From contig NZ_FOXL01000003.1 in NCBI RefSeq assembly GCF_900115705.1, positions 496,001 to 560,000 of the forward strand: a stretch of DNA of 64,000 nt. The letters are read 5' to 3'. Under the pieces are notes generated by a model. The model searched no databases. It saw only the letters and a list, made by a program, of their open reading frames with translations, and was not told where the DNA came from. Each line of letters opens with the position of its first letter. The first letter of the stretch is position 1. The position numbers and the translations under genes were made by a program. This stretch comes from Frateuria terrea (GTDB lineage Bacteria > Pseudomonadota > Gammaproteobacteria > Xanthomonadales > Rhodanobacteraceae). Shown here in pieces: positions 25,692-37,079 of this stretch.

Positions 25692-27023
25692 ATGAGTGAT
25701 TTGTGGCGGCGCTGCCTTGAGCGTCTGGAAAGCGAGCTGAGCGCCGAGGAGCTGCACACCTGGCTGATGCCGCTGCAGGCGCGCGAGGACGCTATCGGCG
25801 TGCAGTTGTTCGCGCCCAACCCGTACACGCTGGACACGGTGCGCGAGCGTTACCTGCCGCGGATAGAGGTGGTGCTGGGGCAGCTGGCCGGGCGTGATTG
25901 CCCGGTGCGGCTGGAAGTGGGCTCCAGCGCGCCACGTGCGGCGCGGCCGGCGGTCGCAACCAAGTCCGTTGCCGTTGAAAACGCAGCCCCTGCGCCGGCG
26001 TTCCCGCACAATCTCGATCCGCACTACACCTTCGAGACATTCGTCGAGGGCAAATCCAACCAGCTGGGCAAGGCCGCCGCAATGCAGGTAGCAATGAACC
26101 CTGGCCGCGCCTACAACCCGCTGCTGCTCTACGGCGGCACCGGCCTGGGCAAGACCCACCTCATGCACGCGGCGGGCAACCTTATGCGCGAGCGCAATGC
26201 CGGTTGCAAGGTGATGTACCTGCGCTCGGAGCAGTTCGTTGGCGCGATGATCGAGGCGTTGCGCACCAAGAACATGGACCAGTTCAAGCAGCGCTTCCGC
26301 TCGGTCGATGCCCTGCTGATCGACGACATCCAGTTCTTCGCCGGCAAGGACACCACGCAGGAAGAGTTTTTCCATACCTTCAATGCGTTGTTCGAATCCA
26401 AGCAGCAGATCATCCTGACCTGCGACCGCTATCCCAAGGAAGTGGACAAGCTCGAGCCGCGCCTCAAGTCCCGCCTGGGCTGGGGCTTGTCGGTGGCGAT
26501 CGAGCCCCCGGACTTCGAGACGCGCGCGGCGATCCTCTTGTCCAAGGCACAGGACAAGGGCGTGGCGGTGAGCGAAAACGTGGCGATGCTGCTGGCCAAG
26601 CGCATCCGTTCCAACGTGCGCGACCTGGAAGGGGCGCTCAACACGCTGGCGGCGCGGGCCAACTTCTATGGCAAGCCGATCACCACCGATTTCGCCGAGG
26701 AAACCCTGCGCGACCTGCTGGCGACCCACGCGCAGGCGGTGACGGTGCCCAACATCCAGAAGATCACCGCCGAGTACTTCAACGTGCGCCTGCAGGATCT
26801 TCTGTCCAAGCGGCGCGTGCGTTCGCTGGCCAGGCCGCGGCAGATCGCCATGGCGCTGTCGAAGGAACTGACCGAGCACAGCCTGCCGGAGATCGGCGAG
26901 GCCTTCGGTGGCCGCGACCACACGACGGTGCTGCATGCCTGTCGCACCATCCGCAAGCTGTGCGAAACCGATGCCCGCATGCGGCAGGACTGGGAGCAGC
27001 TGATCCGCGTGCTGACCGGCTGA
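25692..27023 (+). CDS. dnaA: chromosomal replication initiator protein DnaA
   Basis: Initiator AAA+ ATPase (443 residues) that opens oriC. Domain I begins [21 protein letters not shown]; a linker of about 50 residues follows; domain III has [19 protein letters not shown], Walker [10 protein letters not shown] near residue 147, Walker [14 protein letters not shown] and the Arg-finger region [12 protein letters not shown]; domain IV has [22 protein letters not shown] and the DNA-contacting [16 protein letters not shown] at 25692 gives the normal N-terminus. It diverges from rpmH and is followed by the oriC candidate and dnaN. Confidence 0.98.
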   Translation: MSDLWRRCLERLESELSAEELHTWLMPLQAREDAIGVQLFAPNPYTLDTVRERYLPRIEVVLGQLAGRDCPVRLEVGSSAPRAARPAVATKSVAVENAAPAPAFPHNLDPHYTFETFVEGKSNQLGKAAAMQVAMNPGRAYNPLLLYGGTGLGKTHLMHAAGNLMRERNAGCKVMYLRSEQFVGAMIEALRTKNMDQFKQRFRSVDALLIDDIQFFAGKDTTQEEFFHTFNALFESKQQIILTCDRYPKEVDKLEPRLKSRLGWGLSVAIEPPDFETRAAILLSKAQDKGVAVSENVAMLLAKRIRSNVRDLEGALNTLAARANFYGKPITTDFAEETLRDLLATHAQAVTVPNIQKITAEYFNVRLQDLLSKRRVRSLARPRQIAMALSKELTEHSLPEIGEAFGGRDHTTVLHACRTIRKLCETDARMRQDWEQLIRVLTG

Positions 27024-27062
27024 CGCTCCGGGTGGAACCGCTTGAAAAGCGGCTTGCCAAGC

Positions 27063-27071
27063 TGTGGATAA
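27063..27071 (-). promoter_or_regulatory. DnaA box (perfect consensus)
   Basis: TGTGGATAA on the plus strand, i.e. TTATCCACA on the minus strand, about 40 bp after the dnaA stop codon. Confidence 0.85.
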
Positions 27072-27096
27072 TAGGTGGATGACTCGGCGCCCGACT

Positions 27097-27105
27097 TTAT
27101 CCACA
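27097..27105 (+). promoter_or_regulatory. DnaA box (perfect consensus)
   Basis: TTATCCACA on the plus strand, facing the first box across 25 bp; the pair sits on the dnaA side of the AT-rich block. Confidence 0.85.
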
Positions 27106-27265
27106 ATCGACCCACAGCCGACCAGTGCAGTTGGGCACAGCCGGAAATCTAGGCAACATTTTGATTACAAACATAAAAACGGCGAAATCGAGATATCCAC
27201 CGCTCCTACCACTACTACCGTACTTCTTTTTAAAAAAACAGAACAGCAGTTAGGGGAAGCCGACA

Positions 27266-28366
27266 ATGCAATTCAGCATCCAACGAGAAGCCTTGCTCAA
27301 ACCACTGCAGCAGGTCGTGGGCGTGGTCGAACGACGGCAGACCCTGCCGGTGCTGGCCAACCTGCTGGTCAAGGTGGGCGATGGCCGTCTTTCGCTGACC
27401 GGCACCGACCTCGAAGTCGAAATGGTGGCTACGACGGCCGCTGAGAAGACCACCGACGGCGAGGTCACTATTCCGGCGCGCAAACTTTTCGACATCGTGC
27501 GCGCGCTGCCGGACGGCGTACGCATCGACCTCAAGCTCAATGGTGATCGCGTCGCGATGACGGCAGGCCGCAGCCGCTTCACGCTCGCCACGCTGCCGGC
27601 CAGTGAATTCCCGACGATTGACGAGATCGAGCTGGTCGAGCGCGTGAGCTTGCCGGAAGAAGTGCTGCGCGACCTGATGGAGCGCACTGCCTTTGCCATG
27701 GCCAACCAGGACGTGCGGTACTACTTGAACGGCATGCTGCTGGACTTGCAGGAACACACGCTGCGCTGTGTCGCGACCGACGGCCATCGTCTTGCGCTCA
27801 AGGAAACCCAACTGGAAAGCAAGGTCGCCGCACGCCGGCAGATCATCATTCCGCGCAAGGGTGTCAACGAATTGGTGGGCTTGTTCGAAACCGGCGATGG
27901 CCAGGTCGAACTGGAATTCGGTCGCAATCACCTGCGCGTGCGACGCGGCGATGTCGTGTTCACGTCCAAGCTGATCGATGGCCGCTTTCCGGACTACGAA
28001 GCGGTCATTCCGTTGGGCGCGGACAAACGTGCCACGCTCGACCGCGAGGTGTTGCGCGGTGCGCTGCAGCGCGCCGCGATCCTGTCCAACGAGAAGTATC
28101 GCGGCGTGAAGCTTGAGCTGTCGCCCGGCAAGCTTCGCATCGTGGCGCACAACCCCGAACAGGAAGAGGCGGTCGAAGAGGTCGAGGCCGATACCTCGGT
28201 TTCCGACCTGGCCGTGGGATTCAACGTGGGTTACCTGCTCGATGCCCTGGCCGCCCTGAAGGGCGAGCGCGCACGGCTCAATCTGCGTGACGCCCAATCG
28301 AGTTGCCTGGTGCAGGAAGACGACAGCGAGCAATCGCGGCACGTGATCATGCCGTTGCGACTCTGA
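27266..28366 (+). CDS. dnaN: DNA polymerase III sliding clamp (beta subunit)
   Basis: Beta clamp (366 residues), a dimeric ring that tethers polymerase III and other factors to DNA. Starts MQFSIQREALLKPLQQVVG, with RRQTLPVLANLLV typical of domain I, and ends with the conserved VIMPLRL, the segment near the client-binding pocket. Three repeated clamp domains can be followed over the length. ATG at 27266 is preceded by AGGGGA. Followed by a hairpin and recF. Confidence 0.98.
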   Translation: MQFSIQREALLKPLQQVVGVVERRQTLPVLANLLVKVGDGRLSLTGTDLEVEMVATTAAEKTTDGEVTIPARKLFDIVRALPDGVRIDLKLNGDRVAMTAGRSRFTLATLPASEFPTIDEIELVERVSLPEEVLRDLMERTAFAMANQDVRYYLNGMLLDLQEHTLRCVATDGHRLALKETQLESKVAARRQIIIPRKGVNELVGLFETGDGQVELEFGRNHLRVRRGDVVFTSKLIDGRFPDYEAVIPLGADKRATLDREVLRGALQRAAILSNEKYRGVKLELSPGKLRIVAHNPEQEEAVEEVEADTSVSDLAVGFNVGYLLDALAALKGERARLNLRDAQSSCLVQEDDSEQSRHVIMPLRL

Positions 28367-28403
28367 TCGCGTGACGTTCGGACGACGCGAAGTCGCCCAT
28401 GAG

Positions 28404-28434
28404 ACGCCGGAGCCGTCGCGAGACGCTCCGGCGT
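28404..28434 (+). terminator. 10-bp perfect hairpin between dnaN and recF
   Basis: ACGCCGGAGC (28404-28413) and GCTCCGGCGT (28425-28434) pair across 11 bases, followed by TGTTCGTTCG. The T-run is weak, so it may attenuate rather than end dnaN transcription before recF, 20 bp downstream. Confidence 0.5.
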
Positions 28435-28453
28435 TGTTCGTTCGGACAAACGC

Positions 28454-29530
28454 ATGAGATTTGAGCGCCTGCGCATCCAGGGCCTGCGCTGCCTCGATGA
28501 CGTGGCAGTGGAGCTGGCCGAGGGCATCCACGTGTTTGTCGGTCCCAATGGGGCCGGCAAGACGAGTGTGCTGGAGGCGGCCTATCTGCTGTCGCATGGG
28601 CGATCGTTCCGCAGCGGTGCGCGCGAAGCGCTGCTCCAGCGAGGAGCCCGAGCGTTGTCCGTTTTCGCGGAGATGCGGGTAGGTGACGCGAGAACGCGGT
28701 TGGGGCTGGGTCGCGAGGGGACGCGATGGGACGCACGGTTGGACGGGCAGGACGTGCCGCTCGGTCAACTTGTTCAGGCCTGCGCCGTGGTGTGCTTTGA
28801 GCCGGGATCTCACGCGCTGATTGCCGGATCCGCCGAGGAACGACGACGCTTTCTCGACTGGGGCGTGTTCCACGTGGAACATGGGTTCCTTGGCGCGTGG
28901 CGTCGGTACCAGCGCGCGCTCAAACAGCGCAACGCCCTGCTTCGAACCGGTGTCGTGGGCCCCGAGGCGCTCTATGCGCCCTGGGAGCATGAACTCGACG
29001 AGATGGCCACGGCGATTGACGACTACCGTCGGACCTACCTCGATCGATTGATCCCCGCACTCTCGGCAAGCGCACAATTTCTGCTCCCCGAACTCGGCCC
29101 TCTCACCCTGCGTTACAAGCGCGGCTGGGCGGAAGGTCAGGGTTTGTCCGAGCTGCTGGCAGACCAGCGGGGCAGGGACTTGGCCCGGGGCCACACCACG
29201 GCGGGTGCCCATCGGGCGGACTGGTCGCTTTCGTTCGAGCACGCACCTTTGCGGGAGCATCTGTCACGTGGGCAGGAAAAGCTGACGGCCCTTTCCTGCT
29301 TGCTGGCGCAGGCGGATCTGCACGCGGAGTGCCGTGGTGAATGGCCGGTCGTCTGCCTGGACGACCTGGCCTCGGAGCTGGACCTGGCACACCAGACCGC
29401 GGTCGTTGAGCGGTTGGGGGCCGTGGGGGCCCAGGTGCTGGTGACGGGTACCGAGTGCCCGCTGCCCTTGCAGTCGCGCCCGCACCGGTTGTTCCACGTG
29501 GAACAGGGGCAAATCCGCCCTCTGCTATAA
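28454..29530 (+). CDS. recF: DNA replication and repair protein RecF
   Basis: SMC/ABC-type ATPase (358 residues) that, with RecO and RecR, loads RecA at single-strand gaps. N-terminus RFERLRIQGLRCLDDV, Walker A GPNGAGKTS (about residues 30-38), the signature motif LSRGQEKLTALSCLL near residue 272, and Walker B VVCLDDLASELD near 300. Length is normal. Two perfect 16-bp parS-like palindromes lie within the coding sequence, both encoding Phe-His-Val-Glu. The stop codon overlaps the TATAAT box ahead of gyrB. Confidence 0.97.
   Translation: MRFERLRIQGLRCLDDVAVELAEGIHVFVGPNGAGKTSVLEAAYLLSHGRSFRSGAREALLQRGARALSVFAEMRVGDARTRLGLGREGTRWDARLDGQDVPLGQLVQACAVVCFEPGSHALIAGSAEERRRFLDWGVFHVEHGFLGAWRRYQRALKQRNALLRTGVVGPEALYAPWEHELDEMATAIDDYRRTYLDRLIPALSASAQFLLPELGPLTLRYKRGWAEGQGLSELLADQRGRDLARGHTTAGAHRADWSLSFEHAPLREHLSRGQEKLTALSCLLAQADLHAECRGEWPVVCLDDLASELDLAHQTAVVERLGAVGAQVLVTGTECPLPLQSRPHRLFHVEQGQIRPLL
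28866..28881. promoter_or_regulatory. parS-like site 1 (in recF)
   Basis: TGTTCCACGTGGAACA is a perfect 16-bp palindrome matching the chromosomal ParB-binding site (consensus TGTTTCACGTGAAACA; Pseudomonas-type sites have the CC/GG variant seen here). It encodes Val-Phe-His-Val-Glu-His of RecF. Confidence 0.85.
29490..29505. promoter_or_regulatory. parS-like site 2 (in recF 3' end, before gyrB)
   Basis: The identical palindrome TGTTCCACGTGGAACA, 624 bp after the first copy, encoding Leu-Phe-His-Val-Glu-Gln near the RecF C-terminus. It ends 20 bp upstream of the TATAAT box before gyrB and so covers the place where a -35 element would be. Confidence 0.85.
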
Positions 29531-29531
29531 T
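29526..29531 (+). promoter_or_regulatory. perfect -10 box upstream of gyrB
   Basis: TATAAT overlaps the recF stop codon and begins an AT-rich stretch (29525-29547) unlike the surroundings. The transcript would have a leader of about 55 bases before the gyrB ATG. No good -35 hexamer is seen at 16-18 bp; that position is next to the second parS-like site. Confidence 0.7.
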
Positions 29532-29537
29532 TAATAA

Positions 29538-32009
<2,472 letters not shown>

Positions 32010-32014
32010 ACGAT

Positions 32015-32049
32015 GCGCTGCCGTCCTCGACGGGCGGCAGCGTTTTCTT
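32015..32049 (+). terminator. Rho-independent terminator of gyrB
   Basis: CGCTGCCG (32016-32023) pairs with CGGCAGCG (32035-32042) across 11 bases and is followed by TTTTCTT, 7 bp after the gyrB stop. Confidence 0.85.
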
Positions 32050-32305
32050 GTGCGATCTGATCTAACGCACTAGCGCGTTGATACGAGATGCGACTGGCGA
32101 TGACAAGCTGGCCGCAGAGTGGGCGTTTGCCCGTCATGACATGGATTTGCCGGAAAATTCGCAGCGTGCGTGGCAGCTTGCCTGCAAGCCATTGATTTGC
32201 ATAACGCTTCCATGCGGCAGTGCGACTTGTTATCGCCTGCCTGCTCGCGGTACGCTCAGCGATCCCCCGCACTGCTTGTGCGAAAAACCTTACATGAGGA
32301 CTGCC

Positions 32306-33610
32306 ATGAAGCATGCTCCCTTCCTCAAGCTGTTGAGCGGCGCAACGCTTGCGCTCGCCCTGGTGAGCAGCCCGGCGATCGCCCGCGACCGGCATGGCGA
32401 CCACGGATCCAAGGACGCCAAGCAGGCGCTCTATCCGAACGCCACGCGTAAGGAACCCAAGCTCGACCTCACCAGCGACAAGGAGCAGAAGAAGCTCAAC
32501 GAGGGTCTGGAGGCGGTCAACTCGGGTGACAAGGACAAGGCGATGCAGCTGCTGCAGGCGATCGCCCAGGACAACGACAGCAGCAAGTACGCCAAGTCGC
32601 TTGCGCTGCAGGGCATCGCCAACCTCAAGTACAACGACGGCGACCTCAAGGGCGCCATCGCCACGCTGAAGCAGTCGCTCGACATCGGCGTGATGCCCAA
32701 CGACACGTACTTCCAGCTGGAGTACGAACTGGCCCAGTTCTATCTGGCCGACCAGCAGTACCAGCAGTCGATCGATACCATCGAGAAGTGGCGTGCCGAG
32801 GGCAAGCGTGAAACCGCCGAGTCCTACGCCCTGGAAGGCAATGCCTACTATCGCCTGGAGAAATATCCCGAGACGATCACCGCGATGAAGAAGGCCATGT
32901 CGATGACCGACAAGCCGCAGGCCTCGTGGAACCAGATTCTGATGGCGGCCTATTCGGAGTCGGGCCAGGCCGACCAGGCCGCGCAGCTCGCCCAGCAGCA
33001 GCTCGCCGCCAACCCGAACGACACCACGGCGCTCAGCAATGCCGTCGCGGTCATGATGCAGGCGCAGAAGTATCCGGAGGCGATCCAGCTGATGGAGAAG
33101 GCGCGCGCCAGCGGCGGCCTGAAGGACGAAAAGGAATACGTGAACCTGGCCAAGCTCTACCTGATCACCGGCCAGAACAGCGACGACCCCAAGCCGAACG
33201 CGAAGAAGGCCGAGGCCGTGCTCGATGACGGCATGGCCAAGGGCGTCGTGTCCTCCAGCTACGACAACCTCAAGCTGGCCGGCGACGCGGCCTACATCGC
33301 GGGCGACGAAAGCAAGGCCATCGCCAGCTACAAGAAGGCCATGCCGATGGCCAAGGATGGCGAGGCGGCGATCCGCGCCGGCCAGCTGCTGCTCGGCCAG
33401 CAGAAGTACAGCGAGGCGAAGACGCTGATCAAGCAGGGCATCGACAAGGGCGTGCAGCACAAGGGCACCGCCTACATGCTGCTCGCCGAAGCCGAGCGTG
33501 GCCTGAAGAACAAGCCCGGCGCCGTCGCCGCCATGAAGCAGGCGGCCCAGGACCCCGACACCGCGGCCAAGGCCAAGGCGTGGCTCAAGCAGGCAGGAGC
33601 CGGCAAGTAA
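32306..33610 (+). CDS. periplasmic tetratricopeptide-repeat protein
   Basis: A 434-residue exported protein made of TPR-like helical pairs. Signal peptide LLSGATLALALVSSPAIA, cleavage before RDRHGDHG. TPR-like units include ALQGIANLKYNDGDLKGAIA, LAQFYLADQQYQQSIDTIEK, ALEGNAYYRLEKYPETITAM and AMPMAKDGEAAIRAGQLLLG. The ATG at 32306 has GAGGA five bases upstream, which decides it over ATG 32294. It lies directly before tonB-exbB-exbD-exbD, and TPR proteins accompany some TonB systems, so a role in that complex is plausible but inferred. The 295 bp before it contain the gyrB terminator and a near-palindrome at 32063-32078. Confidence 0.85.
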   Translation: MKHAPFLKLLSGATLALALVSSPAIARDRHGDHGSKDAKQALYPNATRKEPKLDLTSDKEQKKLNEGLEAVNSGDKDKAMQLLQAIAQDNDSSKYAKSLALQGIANLKYNDGDLKGAIATLKQSLDIGVMPNDTYFQLEYELAQFYLADQQYQQSIDTIEKWRAEGKRETAESYALEGNAYYRLEKYPETITAMKKAMSMTDKPQASWNQILMAAYSESGQADQAAQLAQQQLAANPNDTTALSNAVAVMMQAQKYPEAIQLMEKARASGGLKDEKEYVNLAKLYLITGQNSDDPKPNAKKAEAVLDDGMAKGVVSSSYDNLKLAGDAAYIAGDESKAIASYKKAMPMAKDGEAAIRAGQLLLGQQKYSEAKTLIKQGIDKGVQHKGTAYMLLAEAERGLKNKPGAVAAMKQAAQDPDTAAKAKAWLKQAGAGK

Positions 33611-33815
33611 GAAGCTTTGGCGCAGGCGCCCGCGAGGCCGGATGGACGTCCATTTGGCGGTCTCACGGGTGCTATACAAACGCCATGGCCTGTTGTACCG
33701 TTGAGAACCCTTTTCCCGCGCATGTCCAGTGGCAGATGTCACCCCCAGGGGCGAGATTTGCCGGTTCATGCTGCGACCCCGTCTTTCCCGATTGACTAGC
33801 TCCAGAAAGTGACAG

Positions 33816-34475
<660 letters not shown>

Positions 34476-34526
34476 CCCGAGGTTACAGTCCACCAGTTCA
34501 CGCCTGACATCTCTAAAGGTAGCGTC

Positions 34527-35297
34527 ATGATGTTCCTACAAACTGCACCGACCCAGGGCGGCACCTCCAACGCCGAAGCCATGAAGCACATGGGCTTCGG
34601 GGACCTGATCCACAACTTCGACCCGCTCGGCTGGATCGTCTTCGTCACCCTCGTGGTGATGTCGTTCGCCTCCTGGTACTTCATCATCGCCAATGCGATC
34701 CGCAATGCGATGGTCCGTTCGCGCGCCGAGAAGGTGATCCAGGGCTTCTGGAGCACCACCTCGACCCAGGAAGCGATCCGTGAGCTGGAAGCCCAGCCCA
34801 AGGGCGAACCGTTCTCGAAGATCGCACTGGACGCCGCCTCCGCGGTGGCCCACCACCAGCAGGCCACCGCGGCCGCAGCTGGCGGCGGTCGCCTGGCCGA
34901 GTCGCTGAGCCGCTCGGAGTTCATCGACCGCGCCCTGCGCCAGGCCGTGGCCCGCGAGAGCCTGCGCCTGGAAACCGGCATGACCCTGCTGGCGACGGTC
35001 GGTTCGTCCGCGCCGTTCATCGGTCTGCTCGGTACCGTGTGGGGCATCTACCACGCGCTGATCAAGATCTCCGCCTCCGGCAACGCCTCGATGGAAGCGG
35101 TCGCCGGCCCGGTCGGCGAGGCGCTGATCATGACCGCCTTCGGTCTGTTCACCGCGATCCCGGCCGTGCTCGCGTACAACTTCTTCAACCGCTCGAACCG
35201 CATGACCTACGCGCAGTTCGACGAGTTTGCGCACGACCTGCACGACTTCTTCGCCACCGGTTCGCGTGTCGAAGGCGTGGCGCCGACCCAGAAGTGA
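34527..35297 (+). CDS. exbB: biopolymer transport protein ExbB
   Basis: MotA/TolQ/ExbB-family proton channel subunit (256 residues). First helix GWIVFVTLVVMSFASWYFII (about residues 33-52), a cytoplasmic loop, then two helices in the conserved region TGMTLLATVGSSAPFIGLLG, TVWGIYHAL and AFGLFTAIPAVLAYNFF, including the proton-path Thr residues. Assembles as a pentamer around ExbD. Follows tonB by 51 bp and precedes exbD by 10 bp. Confidence 0.96.
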   Translation: MMFLQTAPTQGGTSNAEAMKHMGFGDLIHNFDPLGWIVFVTLVVMSFASWYFIIANAIRNAMVRSRAEKVIQGFWSTTSTQEAIRELEAQPKGEPFSKIALDAASAVAHHQQATAAAAGGGRLAESLSRSEFIDRALRQAVARESLRLETGMTLLATVGSSAPFIGLLGTVWGIYHALIKISASGNASMEAVAGPVGEALIMTAFGLFTAIPAVLAYNFFNRSNRMTYAQFDEFAHDLHDFFATGSRVEGVAPTQK

Positions 35298-35307
35298 GGT
35301 TCAAGCC

Positions 35308-35721
35308 ATGGCGATGAGTACCGGAGGCAATTCCGGCGGCCCGATGTCGGAGATCAACGTCACGCCGCTGGTCGACGTGATGCTGGTGCTGCTGATCATC
35401 TTCATGATTACGGCGCCCCTGATGTCGCACCGCATTACGGTGCCGTTGCCCAATGCCAACCCCAAGACGCCTGACACCGGATATGTCGAGCCGATGGACG
35501 TGGCACTGAAGCAGGACGGCAGCATGTATCTCAACGACGCCGAGGTGACCGAGGCCGAGTTGAAGGCGCAGTTCGCGGTGGCGGCGTCCAAGACGCCGCA
35601 GCCGGAGATCCAGCTCCGCGCCGACAAGGACACCGAATATCGGTACGTCCGCAAGATCCTCGCCGATGCCAAGGCGGCAGGCATGGTCCATGTCGGTTTC
35701 ATGACGACCGGCAAGGAGTAA
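35308..35721 (+). CDS. exbD: biopolymer transport protein ExbD (copy 1)
   Basis: A 137-residue ExbD/TolR-family protein. The single N-terminal helix has the motif INVTPLVDVMLVLLIIFM with the proton-translocating aspartate, followed by a periplasmic domain with EIQLRADKDTEYRYVRKIL. Operonic with exbB and the second exbD; the two exbD genes share a 65-bp near-identical stretch over the helix. Confidence 0.95.
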   Translation: MAMSTGGNSGGPMSEINVTPLVDVMLVLLIIFMITAPLMSHRITVPLPNANPKTPDTGYVEPMDVALKQDGSMYLNDAEVTEAELKAQFAVAASKTPQPEIQLRADKDTEYRYVRKILADAKAAGMVHVGFMTTGKE

Positions 35722-35832
35722 GACGATGGCTTTCAGTTCCGGAAATACCAGCGGCCCGATGGCCGACATCAACGTCACGCCGCTGGTCGACGTGATGCTG
35801 GTGCTGCTGATCATCTTCATGATCACGGCGCC
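35353..35832 (+). repeat. 65-bp direct repeat shared by the two exbD genes
   Basis: 35353-35417 and 35768-35832 are identical at 64 of 65 positions, covering the transmembrane helix codons (INVTPLVDVMLVLLIIFMIT). Elsewhere the two genes diverge strongly, so the identity exceeds what protein conservation alone requires. Confidence 0.85.
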
Positions 35833-36133
35833 GATGCTCACCCACAAGGTGAAGATCGACCTTCCGCAGCCGAACCCGAACATCGTCCAGCCGGAAAACC
35901 CGCTCGAGCCGATCCGTCTGAAGATCGACCGCTCCGGCGCGCTGTACTGGAACGACACGCCGGTCGACGAGCTGGGCCTGAAGGCGCAGATCGCGGTCGT
36001 CGCCCAGCAGACCAACCAGCCGGAGCTGCAGATCAACGCGGACGACGGCGTGGCCTACGAGGCGGTGGCACGCGTGCTGGCCGATGCCAAAAGCTACGGA
36101 TTGACCAAGATCGGCTTCACCGAAGGGCAATGA
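35726..36133 (+). CDS. exbD: biopolymer transport protein ExbD (copy 2)
   Basis: A 135-residue second ExbD. The helix INVTPLVDVMLVLLIIFM is the same as in copy 1, while the periplasmic part differs (KVKIDLPQPNPNIVQPENPL, ELQINADDGVAYEAVARVL). Two ExbD paralogues after ExbB are typical of the Xanthomonas TonB locus, where I recall the second copy being tied to pathogenicity responses rather than iron uptake; that role is not testable here. It ends the operon at a strong terminator. Confidence 0.95.
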   Translation: MAFSSGNTSGPMADINVTPLVDVMLVLLIIFMITAPMLTHKVKIDLPQPNPNIVQPENPLEPIRLKIDRSGALYWNDTPVDELGLKAQIAVVAQQTNQPELQINADDGVAYEAVARVLADAKSYGLTKIGFTEGQ

Positions 36134-36158
36134 TCTCAGGCGGATCAACGCTACCGGC

Positions 36159-36185
36159 AAACCCCCGCGCAAGCGGGGGTTTTGC
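36159..36185 (+). terminator. Rho-independent terminator of tonB-exbB-exbD-exbD
   Basis: AAACCCCCGC and GCGGGGGTTT form a 10-bp stem with a four-base GCAA loop, followed by a T-rich tail, 25 bp after the second exbD. Confidence 0.92.
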
Positions 36186-36215
36186 TTTGCGGGCTTTGCC
36201 CTGTGACGGCCATGG

Positions 36216-36233
36216 GGTGGACTTCAGCCCACC
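36216..36233. repeat. REP-like palindrome GGTGGACTTCAGCCCACC
   Basis: Imperfect palindrome between convergent exbD and pdxJ. The core (tGGRCTTsARCCCACC) recurs in degenerate form at 9361 (TCAAGCCCACC) and in the long hairpin at 62003, suggesting a dispersed repeat. Confidence 0.4.
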
Positions 36234-36293
36234 GCCTCTTGTTTCGTGAGCTACGGTGGAATGAAACGCGCGCTACGAAATGCTGGGGGATCA

Positions 36294-37037
36294 TCAGCGC
36301 AGGATCTGCAGATAGCGGCGCACCGTGGGCGCCAGGCCGTCATAGAGCGCCTCGCAGATCAGGGCATGGCCGATTGATACCTCGGCCAGCCCGGGAATGG
36401 CGGCCTTGAACCCCCCCAGGTTCGCCTGGTTGAGATCGTGTCCGGCATTGACCGCAAGGCCCGCCTGCTGGGCGCGCCGCGCGGTATCCGCGCAGGCCGC
36501 CAGCACCGCGCGCGCATCACCTTCGGCAAAGGCCTGTGCGTAGGGGCCGGTGTAGATCTCGATCCGTTCCACGCCGATCGCCAGCGCCTGCTCGAAGCCG
36601 TGCGCACCGGCATCCACAAAAAGGCTGACGCGGCAACCGAGTTCGCGCAGCTCGGCGACCAGCGGACGCAGGCGCTCGCAGTCGGCGGCCAGATCGAAGC
36701 CGTGGTCGGAGGTGATCTGGCCATCGCTGTCCGGCACCAGCGTGACCTGCGTCGGGCGCACCTCGCGGGCCAGCTCGACCAGTCCGGGGTAGGTGCCGCG
36801 GGGAGGTGCGAACGGGTTGCCCTCGATGTTGTACTCGGCTTTGCCCCGCAGCACGGCGGCCAACGCGCGCACGTCGTCCGGCCGCACGTGGCGCTGGTCG
36901 GGCCGCGGGTGCACGGTAATGCCGCCGCATCCGGCGTCGAGGCAGGTATGCGCGGCGTGCAGGATGTCCGGTTCGTTGCCGCCGCGCGAGTTGCGCAGTA
37001 CGGCGATCTTGTTGAGGTTGACGCTGAGCAGGGTCAT
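36294..37037 (-). CDS. pdxJ: pyridoxine 5'-phosphate synthase
   Basis: PdxJ (247 residues) condenses 1-deoxyxylulose 5-phosphate with 3-amino-2-oxopropyl phosphate in the DXP-dependent vitamin B6 pathway. Family hallmarks: [17 protein letters not shown] at the N-terminus, [13 protein letters not shown] with the catalytic His and Arg, EYNIEGNPF and [11 protein letters not shown]. Second gene after the phosphopantetheinyl transferase, 42 bp apart on the same strand. Confidence 0.96.
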   Translation of the reverse strand: MTLLSVNLNKIAVLRNSRGGNEPDILHAAHTCLDAGCGGITVHPRPDQRHVRPDDVRALAAVLRGKAEYNIEGNPFAPPRGTYPGLVELAREVRPTQVTLVPDSDGQITSDHGFDLAADCERLRPLVAELRELGCRVSLFVDAGAHGFEQALAIGVERIEIYTGPYAQAFAEGDARAVLAACADTARRAQQAGLAVNAGHDLNQANLGGFKAAIPGLAEVSIGHALICEALYDGLAPTVRRYLQILR

Positions 37038-37079
37038 GGACGCCCCAGGGGAAGAACGGGACCGGCAACACTGCGCCGA

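Larger units (their letters stand above)
27024..27265. other. probable chromosomal replication origin (oriC)
   Basis: The 242-bp dnaA-dnaN gap holds two perfect DnaA boxes, TTATCCACA type, in opposite orientations (27063-27071 minus, 27097-27105 plus), and a 7/9 match (27193-27201). AT-rich blocks at 27155-27180 and 27221-27245 are candidates for the unwinding element and contrast with the GC-rich surroundings. A small hairpin (CCGCTT/AAGCGG) follows the dnaA stop. The dnaN promoter must also lie here. Location between dnaA and dnaN agrees with origins in related gammaproteobacteria. Confidence 0.75.

Noticed and set aside
33611-33815. Fur box upstream of tonB
   Set aside because: No 19-bp Fur-like inverted repeat was seen in the gap, so iron control is not claimed.
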